A DNA stretch of 64,000 bases, taken from contig NZ_JAHBOI010000001.1 of the NCBI RefSeq assembly GCF_018531425.1, forward strand, positions 310,001-374,000. Reading direction: 5' to 3'. The first letter of the stretch is position 1. The number at the start of each line of letters is the position of its first letter. Positions 53,220 to 62,232 of this stretch are shown here, one piece after another. Source of the DNA: Paenarthrobacter sp. DKR-5. GTDB taxonomy: Bacteria; Actinomycetota; Actinomycetes; Actinomycetales; Micrococcaceae. Position numbers and translations under genes: made by a program. Below the pieces are notes generated by a model. It did not search any database. It was not told where the DNA came from and worked only from the letters and a program-made list of their open reading frames with translations.

Positions 53220-54431
53220 TCAGTCGAACCACGGGTCCAGCCCGTGCAGCGGGAAGAGTTCCTTACGGGTGGCCATCACGGTCCGGTCCACCTCGTCGTT
53301 GGGGTCGTAGCCGACCTCCCAGGACCGCCACCAGATGTCCACGCCGTCGCCCATCACTTCCGGGGCGACTGCGCCGTATTTTTCCTGCACGTAGTCCCGC
53401 CAGCGCTGCGGCACCGCTGCCCCCACCGGCAGGGGCTGTCCGGCCGCGATGGCGATCAGGTGGGTCCAGGAGCGCGGCACCACGCTGGTGAGTTCGTAGC
53501 CGCCCCCGCCGGTGGCGAGCCAGCGGCCCTCGCACAGCCGCGTGGCCAGGTCGGAGATGCTCAGGGCCGCTTCCCGCTGGCCGTCCACGCTGAGGTTGAG
53601 GTGGCTGAGGGGGTCCAGCCGGTGGGAGTCGCAGCCGTGCTGGCTGACGATGACTTCCGGTTCGAAGGCGCCCAGCAGCTGCGGGACGACGGCGTGGAAC
53701 GCCCGCAGCCAGGCGGCGTCCTGCGTCTCCGAGGGCAGGGCCACGTTCACGGCCGTCCCGCGGGCGTCGGGCCCGCCGACCTCGTTGGCGAAGCCGGTGC
53801 CCGGGAAGAGCTGCAAGCCGGTCTCGTGCAGCGAGATGGTCATCACGCGCGGGTCGTTCCAGAAGATCCTCTCGGTGCCGTCGCCGTGGTGCGCGTCGAT
53901 GTCCACGTACGCCACCCGCGCCACTCCCCGGTCCAGCAGCCGCTGGATCGCGAGTGCGGCGTCGTTGTAGATGCAGAACCCGCTCGCCCTGTCCCGCTTG
54001 GCGTGGTGCATGCCGCCGCCGAAGTTGACCGCGTGCAGGGCGCTGCCGTCGAGGATGGCCTCGGCCGCGGCAAGCGACCCGCCGGCGAGCCGGGCGCTCG
54101 CTTCATGCATGCCCGCGAAGGCCGGGTCGTCCTCCGTGCCCAGCCCGCGGGTCTCGTTGGTGCTCTCGGGGTGCTCGCTGGCGAAGTGCACCGCCTCGAT
54201 GTAGTCCCGGTCATGCACCGCGGCCAGCTCGTCGTCGTCGGCAACATAGGGGGGAACCACGGAGACTTCGTCCAGGTCGAACAACCCCAGGCTTCGGGCG
54301 AGGGCTTCGGTGAGGTCCAGCCGGACCGGCGACATCGGGTGCTGCGCCCCGAAATCGTAGGCGGTCATCGCCCGGTCCCAGACGACCTGCGTCGGGAGGG
54401 CCAAGCGGCGCTGGCTGGGATGAATGGACAT
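53220..54431 (-). CDS. acuC: acetoin utilization protein AcuC (histone-deacetylase family)
   Basis: A 403-residue class I deacetylase-fold protein. Markers are HPMSPVRLDLTEAL, NFGGGMHHAKRDRASGFCIYND (two His of the charge relay), YVDIDAHHGDGTERIF (zinc Asp/His), QHGCDSHRLDPLSHLNL (zinc Asp) and TGGGGYE (Tyr). AcuC deacetylates acetyl-CoA synthetase and similar proteins, restoring activity. The ATG at MSIHPSQRRL has the -10 TAGCCT seven bases upstream, so the message is probably leaderless. Confidence 0.92.
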   Translation of the reverse strand: MSIHPSQRRLALPTQVVWDRAMTAYDFGAQHPMSPVRLDLTEALARSLGLFDLDEVSVVPPYVADDDELAAVHDRDYIEAVHFASEHPESTNETRGLGTEDDPAFAGMHEASARLAGGSLAAAEAILDGSALHAVNFGGGMHHAKRDRASGFCIYNDAALAIQRLLDRGVARVAYVDIDAHHGDGTERIFWNDPRVMTISLHETGLQLFPGTGFANEVGGPDARGTAVNVALPSETQDAAWLRAFHAVVPQLLGAFEPEVIVSQHGCDSHRLDPLSHLNLSVDGQREAALSISDLATRLCEGRWLATGGGGYELTSVVPRSWTHLIAIAAGQPLPVGAAVPQRWRDYVQEKYGAVAPEVMGDGVDIWWRSWEVGYDPNDEVDRTVMATRKELFPLHGLDPWFD

Positions 54432-54438
54432 CACTGAC

Positions 54439-54444
54439 AGGCTA
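54439..54444 (-). promoter_or_regulatory. -10 box of leaderless acuC promoter
   Basis: Read on the minus strand: TAGCCT, seven bases before the ATG at 54431. Confidence 0.5.
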
Positions 54445-54543
54445 CGCGATTGGTCGATTTGGCCGCCACGCATGACCATGGAAAGTGGTTTACTACTCAG
54501 TACAGCCCGCGAGCACGCTCCAGGCCCGGAATGAAAGAGAACG

Positions 54544-55956
54544 ATGCCCCAGAGTTCGACAGCGTGGCACCCGCCGCAGCAGGAGGGGGGACCGCTGAAG
54601 GTCCTGCTCGCTGCCCGGGATTTCGTGGACCGGCTCGCCGGTTCTTCGCCTGCCCGGCTCGCCCTGGGCGCGTTCGCGCTGATCATCGTCGTTTTCGCCG
54701 CCCTGCTGTCGCTGCCGGCCGCAGCCGCGGACGGGCGCGTCACTCCGCTCCACGACGCGCTCTTCACCGCCGCCTCGGCCGTCTGCGTGACCGGACTGAC
54801 CACCGTGTCGACGGCGGCGCACTGGACCTTCTTCGGCCAGCTCGTCATCCTCCTGGGCATCCAGGTAGGCGGGTTGGGCATCCTTACCCTGGCCTCCGTG
54901 CTCGCCCTGACCGTCAGCCGCCGGCTCGGCGTCCGCGGCAAACTCATCGCGCAGGAGGCCATGAACGCCGGCCGGCTGGGCGAAGTGGGCACCCTCCTGC
55001 GCATCGTCGTCTCCACCTCGGCCCTGATCGAACTGGTGCTGGCGGTGGCGCTGGCACCCCGGTTCATGCTCCTGGGGGAATCCTTCTGGCCCGCGGTCTG
55101 GCATGCCGTCTTCTACGCGATTTCCAGCTTCAACAACGCCGGCTTCACCCCCCACTCGGACGGCGTTGTCCCCTACGGGCACGACCTGTGGATCCTCGTC
55201 CCGCTGATGGTCGGCGGGTTCATCGGCAGCCTGGGCTTTCCCGTCCTGATGGTGATCCGGCAGACCGGCCTGCACCCCAAGTTCTGGAACCTGCACACCA
55301 AACTCACCATCCAGGTTTCCCTGATCCTGCTGGCCGCCGGCGCCGTGCTGTGGGGGGCCATGGAATGGACCAACCCGGCCACGATCGGCAACCTGGGCAC
55401 CGGGGACAAGGTGCTTCACTCGGTCTTCGCGTCCGTGATGACGCGGTCCCTCGGGTTCAATTTGGTAGACATGAACCACATCCACTCCCCCACCATGCTG
55501 CTCACCGACGCGCTCATGTTCGCCGGCGGCGGCTCGGCGTCCACCGCCGGCGGCATCAAGGTCACCACGCTGGCCGTCATGTTCCTCGCGATCGTCGCCG
55601 AGGCCCGCGGCGACGCCGACGTGAAGGCCTACGGGCGCACCATCCCGCAGGGTGTCATGCGCGTGGCCATCAGCGTGATCGTGCTGGGAGCGACCCTGGT
55701 CATGGTGGCCACCGGGCTGCTGCTGGCCATCAGCGGCCAGTCACTGGACCGGGTGCTCTTCGATACCATCTCCGCATTCGCCACGGTCGGCCTGAGCACG
55801 GGCCTGACCGCAAGCCTGCCGCCCGCGGGCGTCTACGTGCTGACCGTGCTGATGTTCGCCGGCCGCGTAGGCACCATCACCATGGCCACGGGCCTGGCGC
55901 TGCGGCAGCGACGACAGCTGTTCCACTACCCGGAAGAGAGGCCGATCATTGGCTGA
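54544..55956 (+). CDS. potassium uptake protein, TrkH/KtrB family
   Basis: A 470-residue K+ channel-like transporter with four pore repeats; selectivity-filter regions are AVCVTGLTTVST, SSFNNAGFTPHSD, RSLGFNLVDMN and STVGLSTGLT-like SAFATVGLSTGLTASL. It moves K+ (or Na+/K+) inward under control of the TrkA-type subunit whose gene overlaps its end. GGAGGGGG occurs within the early codons (after QQE), so the start may lie at a later codon. Confidence 0.9.
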   Translation: MPQSSTAWHPPQQEGGPLKVLLAARDFVDRLAGSSPARLALGAFALIIVVFAALLSLPAAAADGRVTPLHDALFTAASAVCVTGLTTVSTAAHWTFFGQLVILLGIQVGGLGILTLASVLALTVSRRLGVRGKLIAQEAMNAGRLGEVGTLLRIVVSTSALIELVLAVALAPRFMLLGESFWPAVWHAVFYAISSFNNAGFTPHSDGVVPYGHDLWILVPLMVGGFIGSLGFPVLMVIRQTGLHPKFWNLHTKLTIQVSLILLAAGAVLWGAMEWTNPATIGNLGTGDKVLHSVFASVMTRSLGFNLVDMNHIHSPTMLLTDALMFAGGGSASTAGGIKVTTLAVMFLAIVAEARGDADVKAYGRTIPQGVMRVAISVIVLGATLVMVATGLLLAISGQSLDRVLFDTISAFATVGLSTGLTASLPPAGVYVLTVLMFAGRVGTITMATGLALRQRRQLFHYPEERPIIG

Positions 55957-56635
55957 CAAACCAGCAACATCGAACCGCCCCGCCCACAACGCGCCCGTGC
56001 TGGTGATCGGCCTCGGCCGGTTCGGGGCCTCGACAGCGCAGCAGCTGGTCAAGCAGGGGCGGGAAGTCCTGGCCATTGAGCGGGACCCGTCGCTGGTGCA
56101 GAAGTTCGCCGGGGTGCTCACGCACGTCGTGGAGGCGGACGCCACGAACATCGATGCCCTCCGCCAGCTCGGCGCGCAGGACTTCAGCTCCGCCGTCGTC
56201 GGCGTGGGCACCTCGATCGAATCGTCCGTGCTGATCACCGTGAACCTGGTGGACCTGGGCATCGAGCACCTGTGGGTCAAGGCCATCACGCCCTCGCACG
56301 GGAAGATCCTGACCCGGATCGGCGCCAACCACGTCATCTACCCGGAGGCCGACGCCGGCGTTCGGGCCGCCCACTTGGTCGGCGGCCGGCTGCTGGACTT
56401 CATTGAGTTCGACGACGACTTCGCCATCGTCAAGATGTACCCGCCCAAGGAGACCCAGGGTTTCACGCTCGGGGAGTCCCAGGTCCGCTCCAAGTACGGC
56501 GTGACCATTGTGGGCGTGAAGTCCCCGGGCGAGGACTTCACCTACGCCCGGCCCGACACGAAGGTCTCCAGCCGCGACATGCTCATCGTGTCCGGCCACG
56601 TGGACCTGCTCGAGCGCTTCGCCGCCCGGCCGTAG
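55949..56635 (+). CDS. Trk/Ktr potassium uptake regulatory subunit (TrkA/KtrA)
   Basis: A 228-residue RCK protein with an N-terminal NAD-binding domain (VLVIGLGRFGASTAQQLVKQG, then EADATNIDALRQLGAQDF) and a C-terminal RCK_C domain. It gates the TrkH/KtrB subunit in response to nucleotides. The TTG start lies inside the last codons of the transporter gene, a coupled arrangement. Confidence 0.9.
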   Translation: MADKPATSNRPAHNAPVLVIGLGRFGASTAQQLVKQGREVLAIERDPSLVQKFAGVLTHVVEADATNIDALRQLGAQDFSSAVVGVGTSIESSVLITVNLVDLGIEHLWVKAITPSHGKILTRIGANHVIYPEADAGVRAAHLVGGRLLDFIEFDDDFAIVKMYPPKETQGFTLGESQVRSKYGVTIVGVKSPGEDFTYARPDTKVSSRDMLIVSGHVDLLERFAARP

Positions 56636-56638
56636 GCG

Positions 56639-57481
56639 CTACCCGCCGAGTTGGCGGGTGATCTCGGCGGCTCGGGCGGCAGCGGCCTTCGCTCCGGCCT
56701 CGATGATGCCCGGGAGCCCAAGTTCGTCGAAGGTGGCGATGGCCCGCTCGGTGGTGCCGTTGGGGCTGGTGACCGCGCGCCGCAGCGCCGTCGGGTCCGC
56801 GCCCGGCTGGGAGAGCAGCAGCCCGGCGCCGGCCACGGTCTCACGGGCCAGGATGAGGGCCGTATCGGCGTCGAGGCCGAAGCTGCGGCCGGCGGCAGCC
56901 ATTGCCTCGGCCAGGTAGAACGCGTACGCCGGCCCGGAGCCGCTGATCGCGGCCACCGCGTCCTGCTGCTCCTCCGGAACCTCCAGGACCACGCCCGAGC
57001 CCTCGAAGACCGCCCGTGCCGCTGCCAGATGGTCCGGCGTGCAGGAGCTGCCGGCGGAAAGCGCCACGACGCCGCGGCGCACCTTCAGCGGGGTGTTCGG
57101 CATGGACCGCACCACCGGCTGGCCGTCGGGCAGCGCGGCCTCCAGCTGGGCCAGCGACACGGCGGCGGCGATGCTGACCACGACCGTGCCGGGGCGGAGG
57201 GCCGGGGAAATCTCGCGGGCCAGGTCGGCGATGTTCACCGGCTTGACGCCGAGCAGGACGACGTCGGCTCCCTGCGCGGCCAGCTTGTTCGCGTCCGGCT
57301 CCTCCGCCCCCGCAATTGCGGTGATGCCGTGCGCCGTGGCCAGCTCCTCGGCGCGCTCCGCCCGGCGCACCGTCGCGATCACCGCCGTCGGGTCCGTCCC
57401 CGCGGCGATCATGCCGCCGAGGATGGCCTCGCCCATGGAACCGCAACCAAGGAAAGCAACGCGTGAGAAAGTGTCAGCCAT
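56639..57481 (-). CDS. proC: pyrroline-5-carboxylate reductase ProC
   Basis: A 280-residue NADPH-dependent reductase making proline from pyrroline-5-carboxylate. N-terminal VAFLGCGSMGEAILGGM (Rossmann), VRSMPNTPLKVRRGVVALSAG and the C-terminal signature GAGLLLSQPGADPTALRRAV, then SPNGTTERAIATFDELGL. It is convergent with the potassium-uptake genes, three bases from the trkA stop. Confidence 0.94.
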   Translation of the reverse strand: MADTFSRVAFLGCGSMGEAILGGMIAAGTDPTAVIATVRRAERAEELATAHGITAIAGAEEPDANKLAAQGADVVLLGVKPVNIADLAREISPALRPGTVVVSIAAAVSLAQLEAALPDGQPVVRSMPNTPLKVRRGVVALSAGSSCTPDHLAAARAVFEGSGVVLEVPEEQQDAVAAISGSGPAYAFYLAEAMAAAGRSFGLDADTALILARETVAGAGLLLSQPGADPTALRRAVTSPNGTTERAIATFDELGLPGIIEAGAKAAAARAAEITRQLGG

Positions 57482-57599
57482 GGTTCCATCTTGCCACGGG
57501 AGGCTCCGCCTACCCCCGGGCAGGCCTCCCAGCGATTTCCCAGCCTATTTCAGGCGATATCCCAAAATCCGCCGGTAGGTTCTTAATTACCTCATAAAG

Positions 57600-57709
57600 G
57601 TGCGAGTGATGACGGGCTGGCTTCCCCCAAGGCTGGCCCGCGGCACCGGAGAGCGTTCGGAACGTTTCCCCCAAGCGGTCCGCCTGTCTCTCCGGTGCCT
57701 TTCGCGTTT
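57600..57709 (+). ncRNA. structured RNA with two C-loop hairpins, 6C-like
   Basis: Hairpin 1 (57614-57639): a 10-bp stem with a CCCCC loop. Hairpin 2 (57658-57682): a 9-pair stem with one mismatch and again a CCCCC loop, nested in a perfect 12-bp outer stem (57642-57653 with 57688-57699) followed by TTTCGCGTTT as terminator. Two hairpins with C-only loops are the defining feature of the actinobacterial 6C RNA. The loops have five C each rather than six. It lies in a 247-bp gap between proC and ppx and reads opposite to both, so it is an independent transcript. The promoter was not identified. Confidence 0.6.
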
Positions 57710-57728
57710 AAGGGCCAGATGCCGCAGG

Positions 57729-58685
57729 CTACCGCGCGGGCAGCTGGAGCGGACCTTCGAAGACCAGCTGGTCCAGCCGCCGCAGGATCAATCCCTCCCG
57801 GAGCGCCCAGGGGCAGATCCGCATGGCCGGCAGCTTGAACGTCTTCAGCGCCGCCTCGGCCACCAGCGCGCCGGCGAGCAGCTGGGCGGCACGGGCCTGC
57901 GAAACTCCCGGCAGGCTTGCCCTGTCCTCGGCCGCCATCGCCGCGAGCCGGTGGGTCCACAGCCGCAGATCCTGCAGGCGCAGCTCACGCTGCACGTACG
58001 GGCCGGCCGCGCTCGGGGCCGCCCCGGTTATCCGGGCCAGCGACCGGAAGGTCTTGGATGTGCCTGCCACCAGGTTGGGGATGCCCGCCTTCTTGAAGGG
58101 CTTCGCGGCTGGCTTGAGTGTGTCCTTGATGTAGGCCCTGAGCTCCTTGACGGACCGGGCCGTCGGCGGGTCCTCGGGCAGCCAGTCCCGGGTGAGCCTG
58201 CCGGCGCCCAGCGGCACCGATGCTGCGATTTCGGGCAGCTCATCGGCGCCCATGGCCATCTCGAACGAGCCGCCGCCGATGTCCAGCCCGAGCACGGTGC
58301 CGGCTCCCCAGCCGTACCAGCGCCGGACCGCGAAGAAGGTCATCGCGGCTTCAGCGTCACCGGGAAGCTCGGTGAGGGACACCCCTGTCTGCTCGACCAC
58401 GCGGTCCAGCACCGCGGCGCCGTTGCCGGCATCGCGGACCGCCGAGGTGGCGAACGCCAGCAGATCCTCCGCCGAGTGCCGGGCGGCGAAATCCCTGGCC
58501 TCGGCCACGAAGCTGACCAGCTCGTTCTGGCCTTCCGCGCTGATGTTGCCTGCCTCGTCGAGGTGGGCCACCAGCGAGAGCGGCCGCTTATGCGAGGCGA
58601 ACGGCACAGGCCGCGCACCGGGGTGGGCGTCCACCAGCAGCAGGTGGACGGTGTTGGATCCGATGTCCAGAACGCCCAGGCGCAC
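57729..58685 (-). CDS. Ppx/GppA family exopolyphosphatase
   Basis: A 318-residue ASKHA-fold phosphatase. Phosphate loop GVLDIGSNTVHLLLVD (residues 4-19), second loop GTVLGLDIGGGSFEMAMG (about 139) and AFATSAVRDAGNG near 90. It hydrolyses polyphosphate or pppGpp; short one-domain members of this type occur in Actinobacteria. GTG start with GGGAGGC upstream. Its 3' end faces the 6C-like RNA. Confidence 0.88.
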   Translation of the reverse strand: MRLGVLDIGSNTVHLLLVDAHPGARPVPFASHKRPLSLVAHLDEAGNISAEGQNELVSFVAEARDFAARHSAEDLLAFATSAVRDAGNGAAVLDRVVEQTGVSLTELPGDAEAAMTFFAVRRWYGWGAGTVLGLDIGGGSFEMAMGADELPEIAASVPLGAGRLTRDWLPEDPPTARSVKELRAYIKDTLKPAAKPFKKAGIPNLVAGTSKTFRSLARITGAAPSAAGPYVQRELRLQDLRLWTHRLAAMAAEDRASLPGVSQARAAQLLAGALVAEAALKTFKLPAMRICPWALREGLILRRLDQLVFEGPLQLPAR

Positions 58686-58709
58686 GCCTCCCCCTCCCGC
58701 CGGCCCGCG

Positions 58710-61427
58710 TTACTTCTTGGCGGCGGTCCGCCGTGCCGGGCGCTTGGCCGGGCCCTTCGCCCGCTTCTCCGCCAGCAGCTCCAGAGCGCGTTCGCGGGTG
58801 AGCTGCTCGACGTCGGTGTCCCGGGGGACGGTGATGTTGGTGACCCCGTCGGTGATGTAGGGGCCGAAGCGGCCCTCCTTGACGACGACGGCCTTGCCGG
58901 ACACCGGGTCCTCGCCGAACTCGGCCAGCGCTGCCGGCGCCGCGCGGCCGCCGCGGGTCTTGGGCTGGGCGTAGATCTCCAGCGCCTGTTCGAGGGTGAT
59001 CGTGAAGATCTCCTCCTCGGAACCGATCGAACGCGAGTCCGTGCCCTTCTTCAGGTAGGGCCCGAAGCGGCCGTTCTGGACCGTGATTTCCTTGCCTTCG
59101 GCGTCGGTGCCGAGCACGCGCGGCAGCGACATCAGCTTCAGTGCGTCCTCGAGCGTCACCGTTTCCACGCTCATGGACTTGAACAGGGAGCCGGTCCGCG
59201 GCTTGACCTTCACGGGCTTCTTCGGCGGCTTCGGCTTGCCGTTCTTGTAGTACTCGACCGGCTGGTTGGCCAGTTCCTCGGCCGTGGGCTCCGCGATGAC
59301 CTCCGTGACGTACGGGCCGTAGCGGCCGTCGCGCGCGACAATGGTCCGTCCGGTGTCAGGGTCCACGCCGAGCTCGCGCTCCTCCGGCCCGGAGGAGTTC
59401 ATCAGCTCAACCGCCTTCTCGGCGGTGAGCTCGTCCGGCGCCAGGTCCTCGGGCACATTTGCCCGGGCCGGTTCGGTGCCCTCGGGGGCGTCGGCCGGGA
59501 CGGGCTTCTCCAGGTAGGGCCCGAACTTGCCCACCCGCAGCACAATCCCCGGCGCGATTTCCACCGAGTTGATTTCCCGGGCGTCGATCTCGCCCAGACC
59601 GTCGACAATGGCGTGCAGGCCCTTGGCGGACCCGTCACCGAAGTAGAAGTGCTTGAGCCAGTCGGCGCCCTGCTGCTCCCCGCCGGCGATCCGGTCCAGG
59701 TCCTCTTCCATCTCGGCGGTGAAGTCGTAGTCCACGTAGTCGTGGAAATGCTCCTCGAGCAGCCGCACCACGGAGAACGCGGTCCAGCTGGGCACCAGCG
59801 CGGAGCCGCGGCTGCGGACGTATCCGCGGTCCATGATCGTGGAAATCGTGGCGGCGTAGGTGGACGGCCGGCCGATGCCGCGTTCTTCCAGCGTCTTCAC
59901 CAGCGACGCTTCGGTGTACCGCGGCGGCGGGGACGTCTCGTGCCCGACGGCGGTGATGTCGGCAGCGGTGAGCGCGTCCTGCGCCGTCAGGGCCGGCAGC
60001 CGGCCGCCTTCGCCGTCGCCGTTTTCGGCGTCTTCGCGGGCCTCGTCGCGGCCTTCCTCATAGGCGGCCAGGAAGCCGCGGAAGGTGATCACGGTGCCCG
60101 AGGCGCTGAATTCGGCGTCCCGGCCGTCCGCGGCGACGGCGCCGAGCTTGACCGAGGCGGTGGAGCCCTTCGCGTCGGCCATCTGCGAGGCGACGGTGCG
60201 CTTCCAGATCAGTTCGTACAGGCGGAACTCGTCGCCGCGCAGGGCGGAAGCCACCTGTCCCGGGGTGCGGAAGGAGTCCCCCGAGGGGCGGATGGCCTCG
60301 TGCGCCTCCTGGGCGTTCTTGGACTTGCTCGCATAGACGCGCTTGGCCTGGGGCACGTATTCGGGCCCGTACAGCTCGGAGGCCTGGCGGCGGGCGGCGT
60401 TCACGGCCTGGTCGCTCAGGGCGGACGAGTCCGTACGCATATAGGTGATGTAGCCGTTTTCGTACAGGCGCTGCGCGACCTGCATGGTCACGCGCGCCGA
60501 GAAGCGGAGCTTGCGGGCAGCTTCCTGCTGCAGCGTGGAGGTGGTGAACGGGGCGGCCGGCCGGCGGGTGTAGGGCTTGTTCTCCACCGAGCGGACCGTG
60601 AAGTCCGCGTGCTCCAGCGCCGCGGCCAGCGACGTGGCAGCGGCCTCGTCCAGGTGTGCCACGTTGCGGCCGGTCAGCTGGCCGACGTCGCTGAAGTCCC
60701 GCCCGGAGGCGACCTTCGCGCCGTCGACGGCGGTGAGCTTGGCCTTGAAGCGTTCCTCGGCGGAGGCGGCGGGGGCAAAGAGCCCGGTCAGGTCCCAGTA
60801 GGAGGCCGAGCGGAAGGCCATCCGCTCGCGTTCGCGCTCGACCACGAGCCGGGTTGCCACGGACTGCACGCGCCCGGCGGAGAGCCCGCGCTGGATCTTG
60901 CGCCAGAGCACCGGGGAGATCTCGTAGCCGTACAGCCGGTCCAGCACCCGGCGGGTCTCCTGCGCGTCGACCAGGGCGGCGTCGACCTCGCGCACGTCGG
61001 TCAGGGCGCGCTGGATCGCTTCTTTGGTGATTTCCGGGAAGGTCATCCGGTGGACGGGGACCTTCGGCTTGAGCACCTCGAGCAGGTGCCACGCGATGGC
61101 CTCGCCTTCGCGGTCACCGTCAGTGGCGAGGTAAAGCTCGTCGGCATCCTTGAGCGCCGCCTTGAGCTCGGCCACCTTCTTCTTCTTGTCGCTGGAGACG
61201 ACGTAGTAGGGCTCGAAGTCGTTGTCGATGTCGACGGCGAACTTGCCGACGGAGGTCTTCTTCAGTTCCGCGGGCAGGTCCGAGGGCTGGGGCAGGTCGC
61301 GGATATGACCCATCGAGGCTTCGACTTCGAAGCCCTCACCGAGGTATCCGGCGATGGTTTTTCCCTTGGCCGGCGACTCGACGATGACGAGCTTCTTACC
61401 GGTCTTGCTCCTGGCCTTTGTGGGCAC
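58710..61427 (-). CDS. topA: DNA topoisomerase I TopA
   Basis: A 905-residue type IA topoisomerase. The TOPRIM domain starts LVIVESPAKGKTIAGYLGEG, with the DxDxE metal motif in LATDGDREGEA. The active-site Tyr is in YITYMRTDSSALS, and SAGRVQSVATRLVVERE precedes it. In place of zinc fingers the C-terminus carries several TOPRIM-C repeats (NGRFGPYLKKG, EGRFGPYITDG) and a Lys/Arg-rich tail, as usual in Actinobacteria. GTG start with AGGAGT upstream. Confidence 0.95.
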   Translation of the reverse strand: MPTKARSKTGKKLVIVESPAKGKTIAGYLGEGFEVEASMGHIRDLPQPSDLPAELKKTSVGKFAVDIDNDFEPYYVVSSDKKKKVAELKAALKDADELYLATDGDREGEAIAWHLLEVLKPKVPVHRMTFPEITKEAIQRALTDVREVDAALVDAQETRRVLDRLYGYEISPVLWRKIQRGLSAGRVQSVATRLVVERERERMAFRSASYWDLTGLFAPAASAEERFKAKLTAVDGAKVASGRDFSDVGQLTGRNVAHLDEAAATSLAAALEHADFTVRSVENKPYTRRPAAPFTTSTLQQEAARKLRFSARVTMQVAQRLYENGYITYMRTDSSALSDQAVNAARRQASELYGPEYVPQAKRVYASKSKNAQEAHEAIRPSGDSFRTPGQVASALRGDEFRLYELIWKRTVASQMADAKGSTASVKLGAVAADGRDAEFSASGTVITFRGFLAAYEEGRDEAREDAENGDGEGGRLPALTAQDALTAADITAVGHETSPPPRYTEASLVKTLEERGIGRPSTYAATISTIMDRGYVRSRGSALVPSWTAFSVVRLLEEHFHDYVDYDFTAEMEEDLDRIAGGEQQGADWLKHFYFGDGSAKGLHAIVDGLGEIDAREINSVEIAPGIVLRVGKFGPYLEKPVPADAPEGTEPARANVPEDLAPDELTAEKAVELMNSSGPEERELGVDPDTGRTIVARDGRYGPYVTEVIAEPTAEELANQPVEYYKNGKPKPPKKPVKVKPRTGSLFKSMSVETVTLEDALKLMSLPRVLGTDAEGKEITVQNGRFGPYLKKGTDSRSIGSEEEIFTITLEQALEIYAQPKTRGGRAAPAALAEFGEDPVSGKAVVVKEGRFGPYITDGVTNITVPRDTDVEQLTRERALELLAEKRAKGPAKRPARRTAAKK

Positions 61428-61518
61428 GGTACTCCTATGCAGAACAACGATGCGGGCGCTGGCGGCCCACAACAGCCTAGTTCACCACATTTTCAGTGTC
61501 CCCGTGCATCCGGTTGAC

Positions 61519-62166
61519 TCAGTCCTTGCGGTCGGGGACCAATGTGACCATCATGTACATCTTCTGTGCGCCCGCCGGCCCCTCGTGCACTCCCGCAGGA
61601 AGCCGGTACTTCTCCTGCAGCTCTCCGATAGCGGCCGTCAGGTCCTTCGCCTGGGCGTCAGTGATCCACAGCTTGGTGGAAGCAAAGGCGGCCGGCGGCA
61701 GCTCGTGCGCGTCCGTGATCCCGGCCGTGCGGCGGAGGAAACTGTGAATCCTCTCACGCACCGCGTTCAGGGTCAGGTCCACCACCGCGGAGGAGGCGAC
61801 CAGCGACGACGGCCCGGGCACGTGCCCGGATTCAGGCGCTCCGATGCGGAGCGAATCCCCTGCCGCCTTCCAGTGCCGCTCGCGCGCGTCCCCGCCGCCC
61901 TCGGCCCGCACCACGTACCCCCACTTCTCCAGCGCGCGCAGGTGGTAGCTCATTGCACTGGGCGAGAGGCCGAAGCGGCCGGCCAGGTCCGTGGCCGTGT
62001 AGCTGCGTTCGGTGCCGAACAGCTCGTCGATGACGTCCAGACGGACCTGGTGGGCGAGTGCGCGGATGGCGCGTGGATCCGCGATGCGGACCTCGCGCGG
62101 CTCATGGCCGAGCCGTTCGGTGCGCCGCTCGCGCAGCCGCCGCTCGCGCGCGGTCTCCTCACTCAT
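61519..62166 (-). CDS. ArsR-like winged-helix regulator
   Basis: A 215-residue protein with an N-terminal basic segment, an HTH (RAIRALAHQVRLDVIDELFG, then YTATDLAGRFGLSPSAMSYHLRALEKWG) and a C-terminal sensor-like domain of about 110 residues. The HTH is of the HTH_20/ArsR type. There are no metal-ligand cysteines. The target is unknown; it is divergent from nothing and follows the methyltransferase gene with a 66-bp gap. Confidence 0.8.
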   Translation of the reverse strand: MSEETARERRLRERRTERLGHEPREVRIADPRAIRALAHQVRLDVIDELFGTERSYTATDLAGRFGLSPSAMSYHLRALEKWGYVVRAEGGGDARERHWKAAGDSLRIGAPESGHVPGPSSLVASSAVVDLTLNAVRERIHSFLRRTAGITDAHELPPAAFASTKLWITDAQAKDLTAAIGELQEKYRLPAGVHEGPAGAQKMYMMVTLVPDRKD

Positions 62167-62232
62167 GGGATCAGCATAGCCAGACCTGAAAGAAGCGCTT
62201 GATATCCCTCGGTTCCGGGCCAGGAACCCGTA

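Noticed and set aside
57600-61517. A 1305-codon open frame on the plus strand opposite topA and ppx
   Set aside because: Its protein is low-complexity Arg/Gly/Val/Leu with no family match, as expected for the antisense of a GC-rich gene, while topA on the other strand has all its motifs. The first part overlaps the structured RNA.
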